Source: Aquamicrobium defluvii (GTDB lineage: Bacteria > Pseudomonadota > Alphaproteobacteria > Rhizobiales > Rhizobiaceae). From it: 64,000 bases of DNA. Under the pieces are notes generated by a model that ran no database searches, was not told where the DNA came from, and was given only the letters and a program-made list of their open reading frames with translations. The DNA lies in NCBI RefSeq assembly GCF_004363725.1, contig NZ_SNZF01000006.1, forward strand, positions 1 through 64,000. Direction: 5' to 3'. The position numbers and the translations under genes were made by a program. Within the stretch, counting starts at the first letter, position 1, and the number at the start of each line of letters is the position of its first letter. This document shows, one piece after another, positions 45,366 to 52,472 of this stretch.

Positions 45366-45635
45366 ATGGAAAAAGACGAGGCGGCCGTAGTCCTCACACC
45401 GCACGATCCGGAGCGGGCGGCGAAAATCTCGCCGCTGCCGCCGCCTGAGGAAGTGTTTGTCGACTGGCTGATGTCGGTGCCGCCGCATGCCTGTCTCGAA
45501 GACGAGGCACGCCGCCAGGTCGAACTGATCGACAGCCGCCCCACCCTGCACCCGGATGTGCGCTGCCTGCGCGCGCTGCTGGTCGCCGTGGCCGGCGAGG
45601 GAGAGTGGCACAGCCCTGCGCCCCGCAATCTCTGA
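45366..45635 (+). CDS. Small protein at the end of the gbcAB operon
   Basis: 89 residues (MEKDEAAVVLTPHDPERAAK and so on), 2 bp after the gbcB stop, so clearly translated with it. The middle PPEEVFVDWLMSVPPHACLE then EDEARRQVELIDSRPTLHPD is predicted helical, with one Cys. No recognised domain, signal or membrane segment. Position implies a role with GbcAB, perhaps as an accessory or stability factor; this is inference. Confidence 0.6.
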   Translation: MEKDEAAVVLTPHDPERAAKISPLPPPEEVFVDWLMSVPPHACLEDEARRQVELIDSRPTLHPDVRCLRALLVAVAGEGEWHSPAPRNL

Positions 45636-45637
45636 AG

Positions 45638-45720
45638 CATGTCGCCCGAAAGGGGAACCGGTTTCGGGACGAAGACATGCAAAAGCATGAACCTGAAGCG
45701 CAAGGAGCGAATCTGAAAGA
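45638..45720. repeat. Rhizobial palindromic intergenic repeat, copy 2
   Basis: 83 bp with the same start (GCATGTCGCCCGAAA) and the same tail (ggagcgaatctgaaaga) as copy 1 at 31010. The second arm is changed: GGTTTCGGGACGAAGACATGC, cut here as its halves ggtttcggga and gacatgc. It lies just past the gbc operon, next to the metE remnant. Confidence 0.8.
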
Positions 45721-45796
45721 TTCGCGGCACGGCTGGCTCCGGCAATTTTCAGCCAGAGCGGTGCCTGCCGCCGGAAGCCGGCGACAGGCGGGGCGA

Positions 45797-45958
45797 TCAT
45801 GCGGCCAGCGCCCGCAATTCGCGCGCGGCCGCCACCATGTTGACCAGATCCGGCCTGACCTCTTCCCATTTGCGGGTCTTGAGGCCGCAATCGGGATTGA
45901 TCCAGATCTGGCTGTCGGCCAGCCGCTTTCGGGCCAGCTTGAGCAGAGCGGTCATCTC
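45797..45958 (-). pseudogene. metE: metE remnant: last ~53 codons of cobalamin-independent methionine synthase
   Basis: On the minus strand from about 45958, GAG ATG begins [20 protein letters not shown] and continues [20 protein letters not shown], ending in RELRALAA and TGA at 45797. This is the C-terminal end of MetE: E. coli has [20 protein letters not shown] followed by LANMVQAAQNLR at the same place. The rest of the roughly 760-residue enzyme is absent, including the zinc site and the barrel. The upstream neighbour is the 5' part of a cobalamin riboswitch, joined directly. It can be read as a 52-codon ORF but cannot be functional. Confidence 0.88.
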
Positions 45959-46075
45959 GCCGGTACAGTTGCGGGGGCAGCGCCGGCTTTCCTTTCAAAG
46001 GCACCGGCTTCCCTCTTGGCTTCAGGGCGCGAAATACCCCGAAGAACCACGACGAGGGGCAGTGTCGTGGTATCA
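45959..46075 (-). ncRNA. Truncated cobalamin riboswitch (former metE leader)
   Basis: On the minus strand: a CCACGAC/GTCGTGG hairpin, TTCGGGGTATTTCGCGCCC, aagaGGGAAgccGGTGCC, GCCGGCGCTGCCCCCGC and CAACTGTACCGG, where it ends at the metE tail. The conserved 3' half (GTGAG-CCAGGAGACCTGCC type) and the expression platform are missing, so it cannot work as a switch. Comparison with the other two riboswitches here makes the identity clear. Confidence 0.88.
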
Positions 46076-46142
46076 GTCGCCGATGTCAATATCACATAAA
46101 GAAATGTTTATATCGTGATCTGATCTTTTCGGATTTTTCTTA

Positions 46143-47405
46143 TCAGGATCGCAACGCCTGCGCCGGTGTCTGGCGATAAGCGATGAGCGCGGGAAGCAGG
46201 GTCGCTGCCGCGCAGGCGGCGAGCAGGAAGAGCAGTGTCCACAGGTCCGCCGTCTGGAACTCCACCGGCATGGCCACGCCGCTGTTTCTGGCCAGATAGC
46301 CGGATATGGCCCGCACGATCGCATAGCCGATGGCGAACCCGCAGATCACGCCGGCCGCGACAAGGATGAAGACCTCCATCCAGACCATGCCCATCACCAC
46401 CGGGCGTGGTGCGCCGAAGGCCCTCAGCGCACCGATCTGGCGGCGGCGCTGGAGCACGTGAACGGCCACGACCATGAGGATCGCCGCCCCGACCAGCACC
46501 TGCGCACCGGTCGCCACGAAGCCGAGGATGCGGCGGGCGTCGCCCAGGGTGCCGTAAAGCCTTGTCAGCACTTCACCGGGAAAGACGGCCAGCGTCGTTT
46601 CCGTGCGGTAGTGCTGGCGCAGATTGTAGGCGTCGGCAATGCTCTTCGGCTTCACGAGAATCGCAGGCACTCCGGGATTGTCCGTGTGCAGCAATCCGGA
46701 TTCATCGACCGCTTCGCCCGCAAAGCCCGGGCCGTGGTCATGATCGTGGGGAACGCTGGCCACAGCGGCAAGCCCTGCCGTCTGCTCCGGCTCATGGCCG
46801 TGTTCGTGATCGGCGTGAGTGGCCCACACCGACTGGATCGGCACGAGGATGGCCCGGTCCCACGGCGTTCCCGTAGGCGCCATGCGGCCGACCGCCCGGT
46901 ACTCCACATGCGAATGCACCTCGCCGGCTTCGCCAACCGCCCCGTGGAAGGGATGGAAGCTGTCGCCGATGGCGCGGCTGACCTGAGCGCCGACGATGGC
47001 GTCGCCCATGTGGCTGAACCCTTCGCCCTCGCCCAGCCCGCCAAGCATCTCAACCGCGTCGGAGGTCGTGCCCACGATCGGATAGCCGGCCACGAAATCG
47101 CCGAAGCCGACGGGAACGGCATTTTGCACGCGCGGATCGGCCCGAAGCGTGGCCAGCGTTTCAGGCGGCAGCAGAGGCAACGGAGCGGATTGCAGAAAGA
47201 TCGACGACAGGATGAGCTGCGTTTCCGAACCCGCAGCGCCGACGACCAGATCGAAGGCGGCTGCGGCACGGGCGCTGCCCAGCCGCAATGCGCGCTCCTG
47301 CAGCGTGACGGTTACGCCAAGCGCCGTCGCCAGCGCGATCAGCAGGGCGAGGATCAGCGCACCGATCCAGTTGCGGCGAAGGTCGGCAAGAATGAAATGG
47401 AACAC
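46143..47405 (-). CDS. MacB/FtsX-like ABC transporter permease with His-rich periplasmic loop
   Basis: 420 residues. N-terminal membrane helix (about 15-35, IGALILALLIALATALGVTV), a large periplasmic MacB-PCD domain (about 40-280), then three helices in the C-terminal FtsX domain (LVGAAILMVVAVHVLQRRRQ, FILVAAGVICGFAIGYAIV, LFLLAACAAATLLPALIAY). A His/Asp-rich stretch WATHADHEHGHEPEQ followed by VPHDHDHGPG sits in the periplasmic domain. The layout resembles zinc-starvation operons with an FtsX-type permease, an ATPase and a DUF3299 protein (for example P. aeruginosa PA4063-PA4066). The metal link is inference. 12 bp after the ATPase gene. Confidence 0.85.
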   Translation of the reverse strand: MFHFILADLRRNWIGALILALLIALATALGVTVTLQERALRLGSARAAAAFDLVVGAAGSETQLILSSIFLQSAPLPLLPPETLATLRADPRVQNAVPVGFGDFVAGYPIVGTTSDAVEMLGGLGEGEGFSHMGDAIVGAQVSRAIGDSFHPFHGAVGEAGEVHSHVEYRAVGRMAPTGTPWDRAILVPIQSVWATHADHEHGHEPEQTAGLAAVASVPHDHDHGPGFAGEAVDESGLLHTDNPGVPAILVKPKSIADAYNLRQHYRTETTLAVFPGEVLTRLYGTLGDARRILGFVATGAQVLVGAAILMVVAVHVLQRRRQIGALRAFGAPRPVVMGMVWMEVFILVAAGVICGFAIGYAIVRAISGYLARNSGVAMPVEFQTADLWTLLFLLAACAAATLLPALIAYRQTPAQALRS

Positions 47406-47417
47406 TTCTTTCTCCGC

Positions 47418-48083
47418 TCACGCCGCAAGGCGGCCGTTCGCCAGCCGCAAGGTGCGGCCCATGCGTTCGATCAGCCTGCCGTCATGGCTGGCAACGATCA
47501 GCGTCGAGCCGGCCTCCTGTGCCAGTTCGACCAGCAGGTCGGCGACGGCAGCGCCGGATTCGGCATCGAGGCTGGCGGTCGGCTCATCGGCCACGATCAG
47601 GCCGGGCCTGCCGGCCAGCGCGCGGGCGACCGCCACGCGCTGCATCTGACCGCGCGACATGGTGCCGACAAGCTGCTCCGGACGCTCGATCCCCACCCTT
47701 GCGAGCAACTCCCGGGCCCGCGGCTGCATCCCCGCCGGCAGGCGCAGGTGCGACAGGCGTTGCGGCAGAAGCACATTCGCCTCGGCGGACAGACCGGGAA
47801 AGAGATGAAAGTCCTGCATGACGAGACCGACATTGCGGGCACGCCAGCGGTCGCGCCCGCCTTCCGGCAATCCGGCGATGTTTTCGTCATTCCATGCAAC
47901 GCGCCCCGAGCCGGCCCGCTCCATGCCGGTGACGATGTTGATGAAGGTCGTCTTGCCCGAACCCGAGGGGCCGACAAGCGCCGCCGTCTCGCCCGCAGCG
48001 AGGCTGAGCGAAGGCAGATCGAGCGCAGGAACCGGCAATCCCGGATAGCGTACCTGCAAGCCGTCGACGGAAAGCGCCAGCAC
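47418..48083 (-). CDS. ABC transporter ATP-binding protein (MacB/LolD-like)
   Basis: 221 residues. Walker A GPSGSGKTTFIN, Q-loop VMQDFHLFPGLS, signature MSRGQMQRVAVARAL, Walker B GLIVADEPTASLD, switch VASHDGRL. LolD/MacB-type ATPases pair with FtsX-like permeases to drive mechanotransmission across the inner membrane, without substrate passing through. Works with the downstream permease; 2 bp after the DUF3299-like gene. Confidence 0.92.
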   Translation of the reverse strand: MLALSVDGLQVRYPGLPVPALDLPSLSLAAGETAALVGPSGSGKTTFINIVTGMERAGSGRVAWNDENIAGLPEGGRDRWRARNVGLVMQDFHLFPGLSAEANVLLPQRLSHLRLPAGMQPRARELLARVGIERPEQLVGTMSRGQMQRVAVARALAGRPGLIVADEPTASLDAESGAAVADLLVELAQEAGSTLIVASHDGRLIERMGRTLRLANGRLAA

Positions 48084-48085
48084 GT

Positions 48086-48544
48086 TCAGACGCTCCGGAA
48101 ATCAGCGCCGACGATGCGCAGCAGGCTGACGAAACCGGTCTCGGGGTCGGTCCAGGAGCCGACCTCGAGCTTGCCCGAAACCTCGATGACGCCGTTGGCC
48201 TGCTCGAAGGTCTGGGTCCGGTCGAGATAGACCACGATGATGTCGTCGGGCCAATCCGCATCCGAGGAGCAGAAGGGACACAGCGCCATCGGCATTTCGG
48301 TGAGCACGAAGAAATTGGCTTCCGCCTTCAGCGGCGGCGCCATGAAACCGCGCATGGCGACGGACTTTCCTTCCAGCGCCTTCACCTTGTCGGAGAAGGT
48401 GAGGCCGAGAACGCTGATCTTGCCGTAAAGCTCGTCGAAGGAAATCGTGTCGATGGCGGCGCATGCCGGGCGCACGGCCAGCGAAAGCGCCGCACCGCCC
48501 ATCGCAGCCAGCGCCTGCCGGCGTCCGATCTTGCGGGAATTCAT
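48086..48544 (-). CDS. DUF3299-like exported protein
   Basis: 152 residues from 48544, with AAAGGAGG upstream. Tat-type signal MNSRKIGRRQALAAMGGAAL (RRQAL) with cleavage near PACA (about 29). The mature part has VAMRGFMAPPLKAEANFFVL, a CxxC in MALCPFCSSDADWPDDI (Cys89, Cys92) and SWTDPETGFVSLLRIVGADF. DUF3299 proteins lie in operons with FtsX-like permeases and zinc-responsive genes; no activity is established. The CxxC could bind metal or be a redox pair. First gene of the three-gene leftward unit, unless read through from phoA. Confidence 0.78.
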   Translation of the reverse strand: MNSRKIGRRQALAAMGGAALSLAVRPACAAIDTISFDELYGKISVLGLTFSDKVKALEGKSVAMRGFMAPPLKAEANFFVLTEMPMALCPFCSSDADWPDDIIVVYLDRTQTFEQANGVIEVSGKLEVGSWTDPETGFVSLLRIVGADFRSV

Positions 48545-48575
48545 TGCAGCCTCCTTTGCAAAACCTGCACGAAGC

Positions 48576-48616
48576 GGAAACGGGTGCAGGCCCGGAGAAA
48601 CTCCGGGCCCGTTTCC
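48576..48616 (-). terminator. Hairpin after phoA
   Basis: Inner arms GGCCCGGAG (48589-48597) / CTCCGGGCC (48601-48609) and outer arms GGAAACGG / CCGTTTCC (48576-48583, 48609-48616). It lies between the phoA stop and the DUF3299-like gene and probably ends phoA transcripts in part. No strong T tract. Confidence 0.6.
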
Positions 48617-48629
48617 CATGTTTTCGCGC

Positions 48630-50378
48630 TTACTGCGTCTGCTTCGAGCCGAGGGCCAGAGCGTCGGCCAGCACGCGGTACACATCGCTCTGCTCCATGT
48701 AACCCCTGAAGTTCTCGGAGCCGGGGCCGGTGGCCTGCAGAACCACGTCGTCGACGGCATGGACGCCGGTATCGCCATCGCGCGGAATGTTGCCTTCCAC
48801 GAACACCGCACCGGGAACGTCCTTGTAGGCTTCGTTGGCGATGTACTTCTTGTTCTCGTCCTGAATGGCCGGAACGAAAGGACCGTCAAGCTTCGGACGG
48901 AAGGTTTCGTAGTGGTCCGGGCCATTGTTGGCGGCAAGGAACAGACGACGCGAGACATCGACGCTGTCGGGATAGCCGTCGCCGTTGGAGTCGACGTAGT
49001 TCGGGAAACCGGCCTCGGCATAGGTGCCGACCTTCTCGCGCATCTCGTCGCCGGGCTTCTCGTCGTCGACCGTGCCGATGATGGAAACGCCGTGAGTGTG
49101 GTCGCCGGTCACGACGATCAGCGTATCCGGGTTCTTCTCGGCGAATTCGCGGGCAACGCCGATCGCCTTGTCGAACTCGATGGTGTCGACGACTGCACGA
49201 TCCCAGTCGAGCGGGTGGGACATCTTGTCGACATTGGCCGCCTCGACGATCAGCACGAAGCCTTCGGCGTTCTTCGAAAGCTGGCCGATGGCTGATTTGG
49301 TCATGTCGACCAGACCGGGCTGCTCGGGGAACTTGTCGACGGTGCCCTTCTTGAGGAACTCACGGTCGAGGGTGGTGTCCATATTGCCGGTGTGGAACAG
49401 TCCCAGCACCTTGCCGGTGTTGGAACCGGCGGCGGCCTCAAGCTCGCCCTTGGTGGTGGCCAGCGTGTAGCCGGCTTCCTTGAAGCCTTCGATGTGATCG
49501 GTGTCGTCCTTGCGCTTCGAGCCGGCAACGGACTGCGGCAGGAAGTAGGCCGAACCGCCGCCAAGGATGACCTCGGGCTTCAGATCGAAGATCTGCGTGT
49601 TGATGGCGGCCTTCTCGGCGCGGCGGCGGGTGTGAGCGAAGAGCGCGGCAGGCGTCGCGTCCTGAAGCTCGGAGGTGGTGACGATGCCGACCGACTTGGA
49701 GGTCTGGCGGCGCAGCGCCTCGACCAGCGTCTCGACCTTCGGGTCATCGAACGGATCGGCGGTGCGGTCCGCATAGACGCCAAGCGCGTTCACGGCGCTC
49801 TTGTGGCCTGTCATGTAGGCCGACATGGTGTTGGCGCTGTCGGTAGCGACCGATCCGGTGGACGAGGTGCCGATGAAGGCCATGCGATCCAGTTCGTCCA
49901 TGTTGAGGCGGCCGTTGGCCTTGCCCTCGGTCATGCCCTTGGACATGATGCGCGCGGCGGTGCGGTGCGCGACCGACAGACCGTCGGCGATCAGGAAGAT
50001 GACGTTTTTGGCCTTGGGCTCGGCAGCGGTGCCGTAAACTTCCCAGGTCACGGTCTTCTCGTCATCACCGGCTTTGGCAATGACGGTGTAAGTGCCGGGT
50101 TCGGCAATCGTCACGCCTTCCAGACGCACGGCGGAAGCCTCGACACCGTCTTCCTTCTCGATGAAGGTGGCTTCCTTGCCAAGCACTTCCGCAGCCGGCT
50201 TGCCATTGATGGTGACGGTGACGTCCGAACCGGCAACGATGCCGTCGAACTCCACCTTCACGTCGAAAGGCGAAGCGGTGAGGATGGTCGCCCTGTCGAG
50301 CGGGTAGACCGTAGCGGCGCCGGCAACAGCCGGGACCAGTATGGTGGTTGCGGTCAGAATGGCGAGCAGGCTTCGCAT
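48630..50378 (-). CDS. phoA: Alkaline phosphatase
   Basis: 582 residues, longer than E. coli PhoA. Signal peptide 1-20 (AVAG/A). An Ig-like N-terminal domain of about 100 residues (24-120) precedes the catalytic domain. VIFLIADGLS carries the first Zn ligand Asp132, GSVATDSANTMSAYMTGHKS the nucleophile Ser181. Later metal sites: VEAANVDKMSHPLDWD and VVTGDHTHG. An EF-hand-like calcium loop, DSNGDGYPDSVDVSRR, lies within. Periplasmic release of phosphate from organic phosphates. Four PHO heptamers lie 53-92 bp upstream, so PhoB-controlled. The Zn dependence may matter beside zinc genes. Confidence 0.93.
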   Translation of the reverse strand: MRSLLAILTATTILVPAVAGAATVYPLDRATILTASPFDVKVEFDGIVAGSDVTVTINGKPAAEVLGKEATFIEKEDGVEASAVRLEGVTIAEPGTYTVIAKAGDDEKTVTWEVYGTAAEPKAKNVIFLIADGLSVAHRTAARIMSKGMTEGKANGRLNMDELDRMAFIGTSSTGSVATDSANTMSAYMTGHKSAVNALGVYADRTADPFDDPKVETLVEALRRQTSKSVGIVTTSELQDATPAALFAHTRRRAEKAAINTQIFDLKPEVILGGGSAYFLPQSVAGSKRKDDTDHIEGFKEAGYTLATTKGELEAAAGSNTGKVLGLFHTGNMDTTLDREFLKKGTVDKFPEQPGLVDMTKSAIGQLSKNAEGFVLIVEAANVDKMSHPLDWDRAVVDTIEFDKAIGVAREFAEKNPDTLIVVTGDHTHGVSIIGTVDDEKPGDEMREKVGTYAEAGFPNYVDSNGDGYPDSVDVSRRLFLAANNGPDHYETFRPKLDGPFVPAIQDENKKYIANEAYKDVPGAVFVEGNIPRDGDTGVHAVDDVVLQATGPGSENFRGYMEQSDVYRVLADALALGSKQTQ

Positions 50379-50430
50379 GATCGGGTTCTCCGTGAGCGTC
50401 GAAAAGAGACCCGCTAGCTAGGGCGCGCAC

Positions 50431-50470
50431 ATTACAGCGCGATGACAACTCGCAGACAGGCTGATGACAA
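50431..50470 (-). promoter_or_regulatory. Tandem PHO box for phoA
   Basis: Reading the minus strand, four heptamers TTGTCAT, CTGTCTG, TTGTCAT, CTGTAAT (plus-strand positions 50464-50470, 50453-50459, 50442-50448, 50431-50437) are spaced at exactly 11 bp. That is two adjacent PHO boxes, each two CTGTCAT-like direct repeats, for two PhoB dimers. They lie 53 bp from the phoA ATG. Confidence 0.88.
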
Positions 50471-50539
50471 AGCCGGCCGGAGCGCCCGGCAGTTCACTTC
50501 GCTTGACAGAACCCGGCGCTTGAAACATAGATGGCTTCA

Positions 50540-50625
50540 TTCCGAGGGGGGCGCCGTACGGCGCTGAGATGGCAGTGAGCCGGACCCTTGAACCTGATCC
50601 GGGTTATGCCGGCGTAGGAACGGAA
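50540..50625 (+). ncRNA. TPP riboswitch (THI element)
   Basis: P1 arms TTCCG (50540-50544) and CGGAA (50621-50625) enclose aGGGGGG-CGC, GGCGCTGAGATGG, GACCCTTGAACCTGATC and CGGGTTATGCCGGCGTAGG, all canonical THI-box segments. It controls the thi operon starting at 50758; thiamine pyrophosphate should lower its expression. Sequences after it (aaaagggcctcc) may form the switch platform. Confidence 0.97.
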
Positions 50626-50673
50626 AAAGGGCCTCCGGGCAATCCTGCCAATTCTTCGCACACCTGGATCTCC

Positions 50674-50745
50674 ATGATGACAAGTCGGGAGATCGCCATG
50701 CAGCATCGATACGAGTTCCGCCCGCCGACACAGCGCCTTTCGTAA
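50674..50745 (+). CDS. Possible short leader ORF between the TPP riboswitch and thiX
   Basis: ATGATG at 50674 starts a 23-codon frame (MMTSREIAMQHRYEFRPPTQ and three more residues) that stops 12 bp before the thiX ATG. A better ribosome site (GGGAG) precedes an internal ATG at 50698. Could be a leader that couples translation to thiX, or chance. Not recognised. Confidence 0.25.
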   Translation: MMTSREIAMQHRYEFRPPTQRLS

Positions 50746-50757
50746 GGCTTCGGCGTA

Positions 50758-51537
50758 ATGAGTGCCGTCCCGGCAGCGTTGCGCACAGCCGTGGTGCTGG
50801 TGGCTTCATGGCAGGTGATCGTCATCGCCTTCGCCCCGCCGCGCTACATATTGCCTGCGCCGCTCGACGTGGCCGCCGCCTTTCATCGGCAGCCGCTCTA
50901 CCTTCTCGACAATGCGCTGGTGACCCTGGCCGAGATCGCGGCAGGTTTCATGGCGGGCACGCTGGCCGGCATCGTCACCGCGCTCGGCATCGCCAGCTTT
51001 CCACGCCTTGGCCGCGCGGTGTGGCCCATCGTGCTGGTCCTGCAAGCCTTTCCGGTCTTCGTCATCGCGCCCCTGCTCGTGCTGTGGTTCGGATTCGGGA
51101 TGGCCTCCAAGGTGGTGATGACCTCGCTCATCATCTTCTTTCCCGTCGCTTCCGCTTTTGCCGACGGCCTGCGCCGCACACCGCCGGAAATCGTCGATGC
51201 GGCCGCCCTCACACCGGCCAGCCACCGCCAGACGCTGTTCCTGCTGCGCGTGCCGCTTGCCATTCCGGCTCTGGTTTCCGGGTTGCGGGTCGCCGCCCCG
51301 CTTGCCCCGCTGGGTGCGGTGATCGGCGAATGGGTGGGGGCATCGGCAGGGCTCGGCTTCGTCATGGTGCAGGCAAATGCCCGCATGCAGACCGACACCA
51401 TGTTCGCGGCCATGGCCTTCATCGCCGTTCTCACCCTCATGTTGCGCCGGGCCGTCGACGCACTTTCTCCCTTTCTCACGCCCTGGGCGCGGGAAGGCGA
51501 ATTCTCTTCCGATCGCAAGCAAAGGAAATCCCCATGA
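50758..51537 (+). CDS. thiX: Thiamine-precursor ABC transporter permease (ThiX-like)
   Basis: 259 residues, binding-protein-dependent permease with about six helices. The EAA-like loop is LRRTPPEIVDAAALTPASHR. It shares the SsuC/TauC-type fold used by HMP transporters. Controlled by the TPP riboswitch, it should import a thiamine pyrimidine precursor together with ThiY. The partner ATPase (ThiZ) is missing from this operon, although the last codons directly overlap thiY by 4 bp (ATGA). The ATP-binding subunit must come from elsewhere, or the transporter is defective. Confidence 0.85.
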   Translation: MSAVPAALRTAVVLVASWQVIVIAFAPPRYILPAPLDVAAAFHRQPLYLLDNALVTLAEIAAGFMAGTLAGIVTALGIASFPRLGRAVWPIVLVLQAFPVFVIAPLLVLWFGFGMASKVVMTSLIIFFPVASAFADGLRRTPPEIVDAAALTPASHRQTLFLLRVPLAIPALVSGLRVAAPLAPLGAVIGEWVGASAGLGFVMVQANARMQTDTMFAAMAFIAVLTLMLRRAVDALSPFLTPWAREGEFSSDRKQRKSP

Positions 51538-52472
51538 TCCGATCCTGCGCACTCGCGCTTCTTCTTTCTGTCGCCACGGCAGGTGCTGCCCATGCGGCCG
51601 ACAAGCTCACCGTGATGCTGGAATGGTTCGTCAATCCCGACCATGCGCCGCTGGTGGTGGCGAAGGAACTCGGCCTGTTCGGGGAAGCCGGGCTGGAGGT
51701 GGAACTGGTGCCGCCGGCCGACCCCTCGATCGTGCCGCGCGCGGTTGCGTCCGGCAAGGCCGAGATCGGCATCCACTACCAGCCGAACCTCTATCTCGAC
51801 CATGACGCCGGCGTGTCCCTCGTGCGCTTCGGCACGCTGGTGGAGACCCCGTTGAACACGCTCACGGTTCTGGCCGACGGGCCGATCAGGGAACTGAAGG
51901 ACCTCGAAGGCAAGAAGATCGGATTCTCCGTTTCCGGCTTCGAGGACGCCATCATTTTCCGCATGATGGGCAATGCCGGGGTGGACAAGGACAAGATCGA
52001 GCTGGTCAACGTCAATTTCGCCCTGTCACCCTCGCTGATCAGCGGCCAGGTGGACGCCACCATCGGCGGCTACCGCAATTTCGAGCTCACCCAGATGAAG
52101 CTCGAAGGCCATGAAGGCCGCGCCTTCTTCCCCGAGGAGCACGGCATTCCGGTCTATGACGAGCTGGTCTTCGTCACCCGCCCCGAACTGGCCGGGGACG
52201 ACCGCCTCACGCGCTTCCTCGCCGCAGTGGAAAAAGGCGCGATCCACCTCACCAACCATCCCGAAGATGGCTGGAAGCTGTTCATCAAGGCCCATCCGGA
52301 CCTCGACAACGAGCTGAACCGGCAGGCATGGATCGACACGCTGCCGCGCTTCGCCAAGCGGCCCGCAGCGCTCGACCGCGCGCGCTACGCCCGCTTCGGC
52401 GCATTCCTTGAGGAGAGTGGCCTGATCAGGAAGGCTCCTGCCGTCGAGGAAATCGCGGTGGAACTGCAATGA
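51534..52472 (+). CDS. thiY: ThiY-like periplasmic substrate-binding protein (NMT1/THI5 fold)
   Basis: 312 residues. Signal peptide 1-21 (AAHAAD cleavage). NMT1-like domain begins KLTVMLEWFVNPDHAPLVVA, the hallmark of HMP-binding ThiY proteins, with LEWFVNPDH shared by THI5/ThiY. Further GIHYQPNLYLDHD and IGGYRNFELTQM. Binds the thiamine pyrimidine HMP or its degradation form FAMP in the periplasm. Overlaps thiX by 4 bp and thiM by 4 bp, so it is translationally coupled on both sides. Confidence 0.92.
   Translation: MIRSCALALLLSVATAGAAHAADKLTVMLEWFVNPDHAPLVVAKELGLFGEAGLEVELVPPADPSIVPRAVASGKAEIGIHYQPNLYLDHDAGVSLVRFGTLVETPLNTLTVLADGPIRELKDLEGKKIGFSVSGFEDAIIFRMMGNAGVDKDKIELVNVNFALSPSLISGQVDATIGGYRNFELTQMKLEGHEGRAFFPEEHGIPVYDELVFVTRPELAGDDRLTRFLAAVEKGAIHLTNHPEDGWKLFIKAHPDLDNELNRQAWIDTLPRFAKRPAALDRARYARFGAFLEESGLIRKAPAVEEIAVELQ

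Noticed and set aside
45797..45955. The 52-codon ORF as a real small gene
   Set aside because: Its sequence is the end of MetE and lacks all catalytic parts; it only looks like a start because MetE has an internal Met there.
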